The notes under the pieces are model-generated. The model had not been told where the DNA came from. It did not search any database and saw only the letters and a program-made list of their open reading frames with translations. The translations under genes were made by a program, and so were the position numbers. From Paulinella micropora (taxonomy: Eukaryota > Cercozoa > Imbricatea > Euglyphida): 64,000 bases of DNA. The stretch covers positions 1,185,351 to 1,249,350 of the forward strand of contig BJOX01000049.1 of assembly GCA_009731375.1 (NCBI GenBank), read 5' to 3'. This document shows, piece after piece, positions 1-12,512 of this stretch (position 1 is the first letter of the stretch; every line of letters begins with the position of its first letter).

Positions 1-294
1 CCAATTCTTCTCCTACGTTGGCCTTGATTTCAGTAATACCAGTTTCCTTCAAATCACTTTCTTTAAAAGGCGTAAATTCTTCTGGTTCGTCATTAAAAAC
101 GACGTTCTTCAATGTATCAACGGAGGGCAATACAACTTCAACATTATCACTCTGCGGGGGTTGTTCGGGTCGGTATTTTTCGTAAAATGCGACAATTTCA
201 GTTTTGAGCGATTTACTTGTTGGCAGTTTTATGTCGCTACTTAAATGAGTCCATTTTTCTATTTGGCTCAGATACTCTCCTTTGGTTGATGGCA
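1..294 (-). CDS. Small conserved element protein, partial (cut by window edge)
   Basis: The frame is open from an ATG at 292-294 to the window edge, giving 98 residues without a stop. The function is not recognised. The protein is acidic and has no membrane segment. A homologue lies at 61523-61881: both share an N-terminal YLxxIEKW motif, a central NVxVVxP stretch and a near-identical block, DLKETGxTEIKANVGEE. The copy at 61523 is frameshifted, whereas this one is intact as far as it can be seen. The gene sits 68 bp downstream of the TVpol-helicase stop on the same strand, so it probably belongs to the same element. It is the only gene seen here that links this block to the PolB-bearing block at the right end of the window. 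Confidence 0.75.
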
Positions 295-361
295 TGTTAT
301 ATATAAGCATAACAAAAAAAATCCGTTTTTTATATTGTTTTCAATATTGAAGACAATAATA

Positions 362-2784
362 TTACATCCAAAAGACATCATCATCCTCTTCATTAACTCC
401 CGATCCAAAATTGAAGTCGTATTCATCGTCCTTTATATACTCGCGTATCTTGTCTCGGATTGTACTGACATTTATTGTAAATCTGTATTTTTTGTTGTTT
501 TTTCCTCCGCTTTGTTTGGGCTTATCTATGCCTACATGCTTCAGTTGGGTGAAGAAGGCTCCTTTATGATAAGATATTCCCTGTTCTGAGCACCACTCTC
601 TGTATCTTTCGCATAGATGTACCGATTCTACTTTCATATCTTTGCTTTCAACTTTGTCAAATTTTGCTTCAATGGTGTCAATCATAAACTTAATAGCCTT
701 GGGGAGGTTGGCCATTTTCTGCTCCGTCTTGTATTTTGTTTTAAATGCGGTCATAACACTTATTTCTTCGTATTGTCTAGTGGCGAAGTATTCAAAGGCA
801 CATCTGATAAAGTCATCGTCGTTTATTTCATCTAGAATTTTGGCGAAATATACTTTATCGTCCGCGTGCTTCCCGCTTATTTTGTGGAGTGAATACCGCC
901 TGTCGCTTCCTTCTATGTATAACGTGTTTTCGTTATTCGTGTAAAACCAGTATCTGGCGAAATGTTTTACTTTGTATTGCTTGCTTCCCTTGGGCTCTAT
1001 TATTTCGTCTTTTTGGTCAATTTGACTTTTTAAGCGGTCGCTCATCGTAAAAGCCCCGCCTTTCTCGGGCAGTTCTTCAAACACTTTCAATATCTTGTTC
1101 GCATATGCGACATTGAATTTTTCCATGTATCTGCTAAAGTCTTTGATGACCACATGATTTTGCGTTCCCAACAACCTCTCCATAAATTTGCTCATTATGC
1201 CTTTCCCAGTCCCTTGGACTGAGTAAAACAAATGACCAATACCTCTATTTACATTTGGTTTCTGTATCATGTCCGCGACACTATCCAAAAAGTTGTCTAA
1301 CTCGCCCTGACCTTCGGTGAAAAAGTCAGTTTTTAGATGTTTATATAAGGCACTCTCTTCAAAATTGTATTTTGTTTTTACACTTTCAAATGGAATATTA
1401 TCCATAGGAAACCCCATAAACAAATTTAGTTTGTTAGAATATACTGGGGGTATCCCCACTCGCTTCAAATACGGGTAAAACATGAAGTCGTCATATCGTT
1501 TAATTTTCCGCTTTTGCATCATGTCTTTTGCGTATCCAGTTGAAAACTGATTGCCATTTCCAAAATGTTGATACAGCCATTGTTTCGCTCTCGGGTCGTG
1601 TTTGTCTCCTTTCAATTCTTCAATGTATTCTGGATTCCGCACAAAACATTCAAAATTTAATGCGGACATCATTGCGCCTACTTCTGCTTGTACATAATAT
1701 TCGGATCGGTCTCCTGTCTCTTCGTCAATGTCTAGATTTAAAGTCATCACGACTTGACCGCCTCCCCTTGATACTATGTTTATACAACTGCGCCATTCGT
1801 CCAGTCTTTCAAGGCTCGCCTCATTCTCTCTATAGTGTTGAATATATACGTTATCCATATCTCCAAAGTATTTAAGGCTGGGAGTTTGATAAGGCTCAAT
1901 AATCGCATTTTCTGGAAGGGTTAGGCCTTCATTCATTTCTTTTAATTTAAGAGCAATGTCTATCCCTAATTTCTCCTTAATGACCTTTGAACAACTTTCC
2001 AGATCGTAGTCCTTCTTTTCTAGCATCAGGCCGTCAAAGCATAAAACACACATAATAGGATTTCCAAAATAGTCTAGCATAACTTGTAGAATTTTGTTTT
2101 CAAAGTCGCATAACAATGTATTCATATAACTGGCCTCGTGGTTGAAGTCTTCGCCTCTGTTAATCCGCCTCTGCTTAACTTTTTCAAATTCTTTAATGTC
2201 TGCCCCCGCAAACTTTCCATGTAGGGCTTTCATTTCTTGTTTGAAGGCGGTTAGAAACCTAGTCTTTTTCGCGACTGCGTTGTAATCCTTTTCGCCTCCA
2301 TTTAGGACTGATAGGATAATCTGTTTTGCCTTGTCTCTGTCAATCGTCTCATTTTTGCTCGTGAGATCGGCTATTACCTTCTCTCTATTTTTCACATACG
2401 ATCGCAGATATTTCGCTTCAAAGTTAAATATCGCACATAAATGTAGTAGTATGACTGGATGCGCATTCACCATATCAATATCTACATAGTAATCGCGGGC
2501 GATAGTATGCCTTATCTCGCGCGGTATGTTTTGGAGAGATAATGAGCCTACAACATTAAATCTACCTTTGCCCCCATTTTGCCGATACACTACAGAGACT
2601 TTATTATTGAATACTTTTTGAATATATTTTTTAGCAGTGTTATAGGACTTCCGTCTTTGAAACATTTCTCTCGCAGTTGGCTTTTTAAGTCATCAAAATT
2701 GTTAATAATATAGGATAGTTTGTTCGCATCAAACAACTCCTCTTTGTTAATAAACTGAGTGCGGGTGGCCTCCTCAACATCCAT
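362..2784 (-). CDS. TVpol-SF3 helicase replication protein (frame break near the N-terminus)
   Basis: This is a predicted DNA replication enzyme with a family A polymerase-like (TVpol) region followed by a superfamily 3 helicase, as in some virophages and PLVs. The main frame (362-2665, 767 aa) shows a motif A-like DIDMVNAHP at residues 62-70, a motif B-like K-x10-NGG at 113-124 and a motif C-like CFDGLML at 209-215. The helicase has Walker A GTGKG at 485-489, Walker B KVFEELPE near 527, the sensor YTNNEN near 575 and a DRRYS arginine-finger region near 588. The first 64 residues (ATG at 2784) lie in another frame that overlaps 2590-2665. The natural join is a -1 step at the A6 run near 2628-2633, inside a codon pattern A_AAA_AAT. 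That may be recoding, a deletion or a sequence error. GIY-YIG lies upstream and a small conserved gene downstream, all on the same strand. Confidence 0.85.
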
Positions 2785-2998
2785 CTATAATAAAGTTATA
2801 ATTTTTTTTGTGTGGTCGTAAATTATATGTAGTATTCTTATAGATACTATATATAATAAGTACACTTCTCTTGGCTTTAAATAGAAATTATATATAAGAT
2901 AGTCTGCCACTAAGTGGCATTTTGGGACAAAAAAACATTTAGAAGGGGCAGTATATACATTTCAAATTTTTTCACTCTTTGAAATATGACGTTTTGAT
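2785..2998. other. AT-rich intergenic spacer with a short palindrome
   Basis: No gene is visible. The spacer separates the stop of the GIY-YIG gene from the start of the TVpol gene and should hold the promoter of the latter. TATA-like runs occur at 2848-2858 and 2890-2898. A near-perfect palindrome, TGCCACTAAGTGGCA, lies at 2905-2919 (7-bp arms, 1-nt centre). Confidence 0.5.
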
Positions 2999-3757
2999 CT
3001 ATTGTATAGTTAGAGCCGTCTCGCTTACACCTGTAAAACTACATGCCTCACAATAATATTTTTTACTTTCTCTTATTTTGTCAAATTCTTCTTTTTTCTT
3101 TCTCAACAAAACATCCTTGTTTTTGTCGTAATATAATTTTTGGCGTGCTTTGATTTGTTCTTTTTTTATATCATAATATTTTTTGTGATATTCTTCAAAG
3201 TATTTTTTATTATTTTCCAGTCGTTTCTTTTCTTCATCGTTTTTAAAAACTCGTTCTTCAAATCTAATCCATTTTCTGTCTTCATTTGTGGTTCCCGCTC
3301 CTTTTGCAGTGTTTATATTCAGTGTTGGTTTTAGTTCGCCTATATATTTTTGTTCTAATTCTCTCTGTCTATCAATGTTATGGTTTTCTGCTGTCTCTTC
3401 ATAAATCAAAACACATTTAAAATTTTCAATCCCCTTGTTGTTCATATGATTATATAACTTTCTATTAACGCATTTCTTAGCGAGCGATTTATGGTGGCTA
3501 AGTCTGGCATATAAATGTTGTTGCAGAGTGCTGCCTATGTAAAATTCTTTGTCATTTTCATCTACTGCATTAAACAATTTATAAACTTTGTAAGTCTTTG
3601 TTTTTTCTTTCATAATTTTTTTCTTCTTGTGCTTCTCGTAATACTTCTTGCTCGCCTTTCTGTACATCTCGGGCTTTCTTTTTGCATATTCTCTCTGAGA
3701 CTTTTTACGTGCCTCCAGTCTCTCATCGTCCGTTAAATACTTGAATGGTGGTGGCAT
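2999..3757 (-). CDS. GIY-YIG family endonuclease
   Basis: This is a 252-residue predicted nicking or homing-type endonuclease. The GIY-YIG core starts with YKVY (56-59) and YIGST (73-77). An Arg follows in YARLSHHK (about 85), a Glu in the helix RELEQKYIG (133-135), and PTLNINTAKG near 145; these are the expected catalytic and fold positions of the family. The N-terminus is Lys/Tyr-rich and predicted helical, which suits DNA contact. The C-terminus has a second Lys-rich helix and then a lone YYCEAC, which looks like the first half of a zinc finger whose second half is absent, so the tail may be truncated. Such nucleases are common mobile genes in PLVs, virophages and giant viruses. The start is the ATG at 3757. 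Confidence 0.85.
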   Translation of the reverse strand: MPPPFKYLTDDERLEARKKSQREYAKRKPEMYRKASKKYYEKHKKKKIMKEKTKTYKVYKLFNAVDENDKEFYIGSTLQQHLYARLSHHKSLAKKCVNRKLYNHMNNKGIENFKCVLIYEETAENHNIDRQRELEQKYIGELKPTLNINTAKGAGTTNEDRKWIRFEERVFKNDEEKKRLENNKKYFEEYHKKYYDIKKEQIKARQKLYYDKNKDVLLRKKKEEFDKIRESKKYYCEACSFTGVSETALTIQ

Positions 3758-3826
3758 GTTAATATCTTATATATATTATATATAATATGTTTAAATTAAA
3801 ATTAACTCCCCTTCGTCAATTCCGCT

Positions 3827-4455
3827 NNNNNNNNNNNNNNNNNNNNNNNNNNNNNNNNNNNNNNNNNNNNNNNNNNNNNNNNNNNNNNNNNNNNNNNNNN
3901 NNNNNNNNNNNNNNNNNNNNNNNNNNNNNNNNNNNNNNNNNNNNNNNNNNNNNNNNNNNNNNNNNNNNNNNNNNNNNNNNNNNNNNNNNNNNNNNNNNNN
4001 NNNNNNNNNNNNNNNNNNNNNNNNNNNNNNNNNNNNNNNNNNNNNNNNNNNNNNNNNNNNNNNNNNNNNNNNNNNNNNNNNNNNNNNNNNNNNNNNNNNN
4101 NNNNNNNNNNNNNNNNNNNNNNNNNNNNNNNNNNNNNNNNNNNNNNNNNNNNNNNNNNNNNNNNNNNNNNNNNNNNNNNNNNNNNNNNNNNNNNNNNNNN
4201 NNNNNNNNNNNNNNNNNNNNNNNNNNNNNNNNNNNNNNNNNNNNNNNNNNNNNNNNNNNNNNNNNNNNNNNNNNNNNNNNNNNNNNNNNNNNNNNNNNNN
4301 NNNNNNNNNNNNNNNNNNNNNNNNNNNNNNNNNNNNNNNNNNNNNNNNNNNNNNNNNNNNNNNNNNNNNNNNNNNNNNNNNNNNNNNNNNNNNNNNNNNN
4401 NNNNNNNNNNNNNNNNNNNNNNNNNNNNNNNNNNNNNNNNNNNNNNNCCCCCCCC
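3827..4455. other. Assembly gap with poly-C edge
   Basis: There are 621 unknown bases followed directly by a C run. Whether E1 continues across the gap is unknown. Any frame reported through the Ns is meaningless. Confidence 0.98.
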
Positions 4456-4862
4456 CCGTTTATAGTCCATAATACCATTTATTGGCGGGCGGTAATCTTA
4501 CATTTGAGAATAGGGGATTTCACCCCCCGATACTTTAAATGAAGACGTTTCAACGAAATAAGCACCCTACACGAGTATGTGAGTCCTTGTTCTTATAGGG
4601 CACCCTTGATTTACAAACACAGCAAAATAAGCGCTCCTATTCATCGCGGGCAATAAACCGATCGAAAAGTTTGCCGATCAAACATTGAAAAAATTAAAAT
4701 TTTTTTTTACATTTTCAAACTTTTTTTCAATTTTTTTTCACTTTTTCAAACTTTTTTTTTTTGACTTTTTAGAGAAAAAAAATGAAACTTTATAGAAAAA
4801 AATAAGCACCTCACCCCAAATTTTAAGGACACCTAGCAAGCCTTATTTCACTATAATCCGTC
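4456..4862. other. Non-coding AT-rich stretch
   Basis: No gene is seen. T- and A-runs dominate 4688-4800. AATAAGCACC occurs at 4555-4564 and again near 4801, and the same ten bases occur near 56188, upstream of PolB in E3. This could be a shared terminal or promoter piece, but the match is too short to rely on. Confidence 0.5.
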
Positions 4863-5222
4863 TTACCCCGCATTACACTCCTTACATTGATGTTTTTGTC
4901 TCTTATGTTCGCATATCTGGCTTCCACCGCATTCCGCGCAAATACCTTTTACTCTGTTATGTTCACATATCTGGCTTCCACCGCACTCCTTACATTGATG
5001 TCTTTGTCTCTTATGTTCGCATAATTCATTCCCACCTCATTCCGCGCATTTGCTTTTTCGTATATTATGTTCGCATTTACGTCTAGCATTTTCCGCTCTA
5101 CACCTTCTTCTACAACCTTCACAAGTCTTCAACCTTCGCCCCTTGTCATTCAAAAATTGTGCTGGTAGTCTCCAACATCTACACTTACCGCACTTCTCGT
5201 GTTTAACTTCCTCCGTTATCAT
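4863..5222 (-). pseudogene. Cys-rich CEH-repeat (zinc-binding-like) protein with an in-frame TGA
   Basis: From the ATG at 5222 the frame reads an N-terminal Cys cluster (CxKC, then CEGCRRRC) and a first repeat, then meets TGA at 5037-5039. The same frame continues without further stops to a TAA at 4863-4865. It gives three more units of about 18 residues with the pattern CEH-(N/K)-R-x5-C-(K/A)-EC-GGSQI. In the neighbouring units the position of the TGA is Cys, so one base change (TGC or TGT to TGA) explains it. Such CEHxRxxxxCKEC repeats are known from many algal and protist proteins, and they often accompany GIY-YIG or homing-nuclease genes. The specific role is unknown. The nearest neighbour upstream in E1 is the GIY-YIG gene beyond the gap. 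Confidence 0.65.
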
Positions 5223-5381
5223 CCCTTTTATTTATTGTTTGTTAGTCTTTAACATATAAATCAATAAGATAATATCGTTATGGCTGAATCGGTGCCACCA
5301 ATTTTTGGGCGACGGGAGCACTTTTGCCGATTGTCCAAGGAGAAAAAGCAAAAAGCAAACTTTTGTGTAGAACTTTGTGTG

Positions 5382-5422
<41 letters not shown>

Positions 5423-5451
5423 NNNNNNNNNNCCCCATTTGGGGTGTGATC
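5223..5451. other. Spacer with poly-C tract and 10-N gap
   Basis: No gene is seen. A C-only run from 5385 to 5422 abuts ten Ns and resumes as CCCC. The long C-run appears genomic or a read artefact at a sequencing stop. Confidence 0.8.
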
Positions 5452-5844
5452 ATTTATGTATTCACAACTTGTCCAACCGCAAAGTATTAGACAAGCCTTA
5501 AAAATATAAAAAACCAACATTTGATATATAGAAAACACACATAGAAAATAAAAAACATACCAGTGTTTTACAAAAAAAACGACACATGAAGCACACTCAG
5601 AGAGATTTTGACAAAATAACGACAAAAACCATATATACGCAGTATATATAAAATTTTATGAAATAAAATGGTGTTTTTGTCGTTATTTTGTCAAAATTTC
5701 TCTTAGTGTGCTTCATGCGTCGTTTTTTTTGTAAAACAACGGTATGTTTTTTATTTTCTATGTATGTTTTCTATATATCAAATGTTGGTTTTTCATATTT
5801 TTAAGGCTTGTTTAATACTTTGCGGTTGGACAAGTCGTGAATAC

Positions 5845-5850
<6 letters not shown>
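5452..5850. mobile_element. Large foldback (inverted-repeat) element, MITE-like
   Basis: Two arms of about 180 bp (about 5452-5630 and 5670-5850) are reverse complements with few mismatches and a spacer of about 40 bp. The outer ends read ATTTATGTATTCAC and GTGAATACATAAAT. There is no ORF of note. The structure suits a non-autonomous foldback or MITE element. No clear target-site duplication can be read because the right side runs into (AT)n. Confidence 0.8.
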
Positions 5851-5914
<64 letters not shown>

Positions 5915-8060
5915 AAATCACACACGCACACAAACATACACACACACACACATACATAAATATACATGATAATATTACATATACATGCATACGTACATAC
6001 ACATATTATTTATATATATGTATACATATACATATATATATACATATATATAAAACATATATATGCATATATACATATATATACGCATGATAAGAGTAAT
6101 TCGCATGGAAATATATTAATACAAGTATGTACGTACGGGCAAGCATATATATATAATATAATATAATATAATATAATATAATATAATATAATATAATATA
6201 ATATAATATAATATAATATAATATAATATAATATAATATAATATAATATAATATAATATAATATAATATAATATAATATAATATAATATAATATAGTATA
6301 ATATAGTATAATATAGTATAATATAGTATAATATAGTATAGTATAATATAATATAAAAAATATAATATAATATAATATAATATAATATAATATAATATAT
6401 CATAATATATAATATAATATAATATAATATAATATAATATAATATAATATAATATAATATAATATAATATAATATAATATAATATAATATAATATAATAT
6501 AATATAATATAATATAATATAATAAAATATAGTAAAATATAATACAATATAATATAATCTAACATAATATAATATAACATAATATATATAATATAATATA
6601 ATATAATATAATATAATATAATATAATATAATATAATATAATATAATATAATATAATATAATATAATATAATATAGTGTAATATAATATAGTATAATATA
6701 GTATAGTATAATATAGTATAGTATAGTATAGTATAGATTTGTATAGTATAGTATAGTATAGTATAGTATAATATAGTATACTTTAATATAATATAATATA
6801 ATATAATATAATATAATATAATATAATATAATATAATATAATGTAATATAATATAATATAATATAATATAATATAATATAATATAATATAATATAATATA
6901 ATATAATATAATCTAGTATAATAATATAATATAATATAATATAATATAATATAATATAATATAATATAATATAATATAATATAATATAATATAATATAAT
7001 ATAATATAATATAATATAATATAATACAGTATAGTATAGAATAGTATAGTATAGTATAGTATAGTATAGTATAGTATAGTATAGTATAGTATAGTATAGT
7101 ATAGTATAGTATAGTATAATACAGTATAGTATAGTATAGTATAGTATAGTATAGTATAGTATAGTATAGTATAGTATAGTATAGTATAGTTTTATAGTAT
7201 AGTATAGTATAGTATAGTATAGTATAGTATAGTATAGTATAGTATAGTATAGTATAATATAATATAATATAATATATGTTTCAATATAATATAATATAAT
7301 ATAATATAATATAATAAAATATAATATAATATAATATAATATAGTAAAATATAGTAAAATATAATACAATATAATATAATATAATATAATATAATATAAT
7401 ATAATATAATATAATATAATATAATATAATATAATATATATAATATAATATAATATAATATAATATAATATAATATAAAATAATATAATATAATATAATA
7501 TAATATAATATAATATAATATAATATAATATAATATAATATAATATAATATAATATAATATAATATAAAAATAAAAAACAATAATATAATATAATATAAT
7601 ATAATATAATATAATATAATATAATATAATATAATATAATATAATATAATATAATATAATATAATATAATATAATATAATATAATATAATATAATATAAT
7701 ATAATATAATATAATATAATAAAATAAAATATAATATAATATAATATAATATAATATAATATAATATAATTATATTATATATATATATATATATATGAAA
7801 ATATATACATATACATACATATATATATACATATATATATTTTATATGTATATATTTACACACAGACACACACACACAGACACAAACACACACACACACA
7901 TATATATATATATGTAGATATATATATATATATATATAATACATATATATACATATATACACACATATATGTACATATACATATATATATGTATACATAT
8001 GTATATATGCATGTATGCATGTATGCATGTTTGTATGTATGTATGCATGTATACATTTTT
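5851..8060. repeat. AT-rich compound microsatellite, mainly (TATAA)n
   Basis: The stretch is (AT)n, (GT)n and (AC)n followed by about 1.6 kb of a five-base repeat (TATAA and its variant TATAG), then (TATG)n-like sequence. The five-base unit has no stops in some frames, which creates long artificial reading frames on the minus strand. No gene is supported. Confidence 0.95.
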
Positions 8061-8817
<757 letters not shown>

Positions 8818-9200
8818 GCGTTAGGGGAGTGTCCTGAATGCCAAAATTCCTTCTTTTTTTTCGCACCCCTGTCGGAATAAATCATGGTTTGTGTGAACCA
8901 GGAGTAGTTGGGAGCTCATATCGGCAGGGTGGCTAGCCCCATACTCGATGTTGATGTTGATATAATATCTTTGGAATTCACGCACATATTTGCGTTAGGG
9001 GAGTGTCCTGAATGCGAAAATTCCTTGTTTTTTTAGCCTATTTTCTTCACCCTCGTCGGAATAAATCATGGTTTGTGTGAACCAGGAGGAGTTGGGAGCT
9101 CATACTGACAGGGTGGTTAGCAGCAGACTCGATCTTGATGCTGGTATAATTTTTTTTGGAATTCATGCAAACGTTTGCGTTAGCGGAGTGTCCTGAATAT
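8818..9200. repeat. Tandem repeat, about 175-185 bp units
   Basis: Units begin with GCGTTAGSGGAGTGTCCTGA at 8818, 8992 and 9177. The first two are complete (174 and 185 bp) and share a GGAATAAATCATGGTTTGTG block and a GGGAGCTCATA block. The third is only a start. No coding capacity was recognised. Confidence 0.85.
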
Positions 9201-9208
9201 CAAATATT

Positions 9209-9449
9209 AGGTGTATCTGACACTTCTTGATGAGCTATCTTCAAAAATATGAAAATTGTGGCGCCGGGTGGCCTACACACCGGGAAATTGAGGTTTTTGC
9301 GCCACCAGGCGCCGTTTGCGCACACCCGAGGGAGTTTGAGGCTGTTGTTTGGTGTACCCGACACCTCTAGGTGCGCTCTCTTCGGAGATAAAAAAGTTTT
9401 GGTGGCGGGTGGCACAAAAACCAGAAATTTTAGGTTTTTGTGCCACCAG
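9209..9449. repeat. Two direct repeats, each ending in a strong hairpin
   Basis: Two units of about 100 bp start at about 9209 and 9350 (period about 141 bp). The second ends in a perfect hairpin with 15-bp arms (9408-9422 and 9433-9447) and a 10-nt loop. The first keeps the same shape with mismatches (GGTGGC at 9267, GCCACC at 9301) and extra outer pairing GCGCC/GGCGC. The shape suggests a structured RNA or a mobile-element end, but neither can be shown from sequence alone. Confidence 0.75.
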
Positions 9450-9514
9450 AGCTTACACTTGCGTTCTGCTGGTACCTCCTGCAATTGAACGTACCCTGTC
9501 GACGGGGAAGGGGG

Positions 9515-10262
9515 NNNNNNNNNNNNNNNNNNNNNNNNNNNNNNNNNNNNNNNNNNNNNNNNNNNNNNNNNNNNNNNNNNNNNNNNNNNNNNNNNNNNNN
9601 NNNNNNNNNNNNNNNNNNNNNNNNNNNNNNNNNNNNNNNNNNNNNNNNNNNNNNNNNNNNNNNNNNNNNNNNNNNNNNNNNNNNNNNNNNNNNNNNNNNN
9701 NNNNNNNNNNNNNNNNNNNNNNNNNNNNNNNNNNNNNNNNNNNNNNNNNNNNNNNNNNNNNNNNNNNNNNNNNNNNNNNNNNNNNNNNNNNNNNNNNNNN
9801 NNNNNNNNNNNNNNNNNNNNNNNNNNNNNNNNNNNNNNNNNNNNNNNNNNNNNNNNNNNNNNNNNNNNNNNNNNNNNNNNNNNNNNNNNNNNNNNNNNNN
9901 NNNNNNNNNNNNNNNNNNNNNNNNNNNNNNNNNNNNNNNNNNNNNNNNNNNNNNNNNNNNNNNNNNNNNNNNNNNNNNNNNNNNNNNNNNNNNNNNNNNN
10001 NNNNNNNNNNNNNNNNNNNNNNNNNNNNNNNNNNNNNNNNNNNNNNNNNNNNNNNNNNNNNNNNNNNNNNNNNNNNNNNNNNNNNNNNNNNNNNNNNNNN
10101 NNNNNNNNNNNNNNNNNNNNNNNNNNNNNNNNNNNNNNNNNNNNNNNNNNNNNNNNNNNNNNNNNNNNNNNNNNNNNNNNNNNNNNNNNNNNNNNNNNNN
10201 NNNNNNNNNNNNNNNNNNNNNNNNNNNNNNNNNNNNNNNNNNNNNNNNNNNNNNNNNNNNNN
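9515..10262. other. Assembly gap
   Basis: 748 unknown bases are preceded by a short G run. The 5' part of the SINE-like copy that resumes at 10263 is presumably lost here. Confidence 0.98.
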
Positions 10263-10352
10263 TTATTCCACCGATTGGTGTGGAGACTTTCCTTATGGAA
10301 TGGAGGACTGGATGCACATGGCCTTTTGGCTCAGCAATTGGCAGGAGATACA
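10263..10352 (+). repeat. SINE-like family B, 3' part
   Basis: This matches the reverse complement of the copies at 26335-26504 and 26730-26899. It contains TATTCCACCGATTGGTGTGG and ends in ..AGGAGATACAC, directly followed by (TTA)n. The shared 3' end plus a trinucleotide tail is typical of SINE-like retroposons. The 5' half is in the gap. Confidence 0.75.
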
Positions 10353-10830
<478 letters not shown>

Positions 10831-11340
10831 ACCCATATCTGGGTGAGGTTCGTAAGAATGGCCGTCATCAGAGGGATGCGGGAAGCCATTTGTTTCACTT
10901 CTTCGTCTGCTTCTTTGAACTCTGCACCAAAAGCGAGCCACACAATTTAAGATTGAAAGAAACCAAATTGAACAATTTGAATGAAATTACACACACACAC
11001 ACACACATACACACACATATATATATATATTCATGCATACATTATATATATATATATATATGTGCACATGTGTGTGTGTGCGTGTATGTATGTATGTATG
11101 TATATATATATATATAATATATATATGTAACATATATATATATATATGTATATATATATAATATATTTATATATATACACACACATATATGTATATATAT
11201 ATATATAACATATTTATATATATACATGTGTGTGTGTCTGTGTGTGTGCGTGTATGTATGTATGTATGTATGTATATATATGTATATGTATATATATATA
11301 TGTATTTGTATATATATGTATATATATATATATAATATAT
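10831..11340. repeat. Short unique piece then (AC)n, (AT)n and (GT)n microsatellites
   Basis: 10831-10985 is unique sequence with no recognised gene. From 10988 on it is dinucleotide and tetranucleotide repeat up to the truncated retroelement. Confidence 0.85.
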
Positions 11341-12220
11341 AGCTCGAAGCTGTTCATCCACTGGAAAGGACCATACCAGATCATGGAACAGATGGGGCCT
11401 TTGAATTATAAAATCAGGGGCAGAGGGAAAGTTCAAATAGTCCATGTACGAAGGCTGATTAAGTATGATCCCTTCCTACTTGAAGATAAGTCCGTTGATC
11501 AAGCACTCAAACGGATGGAGGCTGACTTTAAAGAGGTCCCACCAATGCGTAAGGAGGATATCTCGGAACGGGATGCCTACAGGGCACCAATTGCGAGAAG
11601 GAGGAGGCTGAGCTGGAGAACAAGCGGGCCACCGACCGCAAAAGCGCGGCAGGGACTCAGACCCGCAAAAGGGTGGAGTCGAACGTGCCGGAAGGAAAGT
11701 TCACGGAGGCGCAAATAAGGAGAGCGCAAAATGACCTTTTCTACGACCGACCGAGAAAGGCGATGAGGACGGCACGTTCGCAAGTAGTCCATCAAGAGGG
11801 GAGCGATGACGGAGATCAAGACCCTCGCGCGGGCAATGACACTCTCGTTCACCCTAGTTGGAAAGAAGGAGATGCGATTGGACATATTTCATGGGCCAAA
11901 GACGCTTTTTACTTGGTGAGGCCTGCGGCCCAACACGTAGCCGATGACACGCTCTCAGATTTATATTTCATGAGAGTCATGGCAGTACCTCACAAACACC
12001 ATACGCGATCGAACCGAATTTCAACTGCGGCACAAATCATTCAACCAGTCGTACATTTCTGGATGAGTCTGGATCCAGTGGAAGATCCTAAAGTAAGACA
12101 ATGCCTTCCAGTATATAAAGACGCCAAGAAACTTGAGACATGGGATAATACCATATCTCCACAGATAAAGATCATACCGCGTGGACCATACAAGCACTAC
12201 CACGAGGGGTGCTAGACATT
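11341..12220 (+). pseudogene. Ty3/gypsy integrase C-terminal region and 3' pol remnant
   Basis: The frame opens within the microsatellite and reads [12 protein letters not shown], then NYKI and [12 protein letters not shown]. This is the GPY/F (SH3-like) module that ends Ty3/gypsy integrases. A frame change near 11570-11590 continues a charged region rich in Glu, Lys and Arg (VPEGKFTEAQIRRAQNDLFY) to a stop at about 12213. The integrase catalytic core, RNase H and RT are missing on the 5' side, where microsatellite begins abruptly. The 3' neighbour is the element's 3' region and LTR (12513-13394). Confidence 0.75.
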
Positions 12221-12512
12221 CCTTTTGACTTGGCACAAGGTGCAATCCCTCACAAAATTTGGGAGGTCCTCGAACAGTCTACCTTAGACTTAACTTTGGT
12301 TGGAGGTCCTCCACCAGGTAAAGGAGTTCGCGTGCGTAAACGGCGTCTATAGTAAGTATTTTTTTCTCTAGAAGTATTGTGGACCTGATCGATTGCAAAC
12401 ATAGCATTGATCCAATATCGTCCCGACAACCTTACTTAGATATTAAAGCTACTACAGCATTCATTCTTCTAGAAATTAACAAGACACAGCTGACAAAAAA
12501 TAAGCATTCTAT
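12221..12512 (+). other. Retroelement 3' internal sequence
   Basis: No ORF is recognised. The stretch joins the pol remnant to the 3' segment that is shared with 53115-53984. Confidence 0.4.

Noticed and set aside
3787-4542. Frames running through N stretches (also at 9349, 16497, 20895 and 59939)
   Set aside because: Gaps are read as open codons, so the lengths are meaningless. Only the flanking real sequence was used.
5037-5259. Plus-strand frame opposite the CEH-repeat gene
   Set aside because: It is a shadow of the Cys-rich gene on the minus strand.
6116-7369. Long minus-strand frames of Ile/Leu/Tyr repeats
   Set aside because: They come from a five-base repeat that lacks stops in these frames; there is no protein signal.
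9200-9488. 94-residue and 79-residue frames in the hairpin repeats
   Set aside because: They overlap on both strands of a repeat with inverted symmetry; no homology is recognised.
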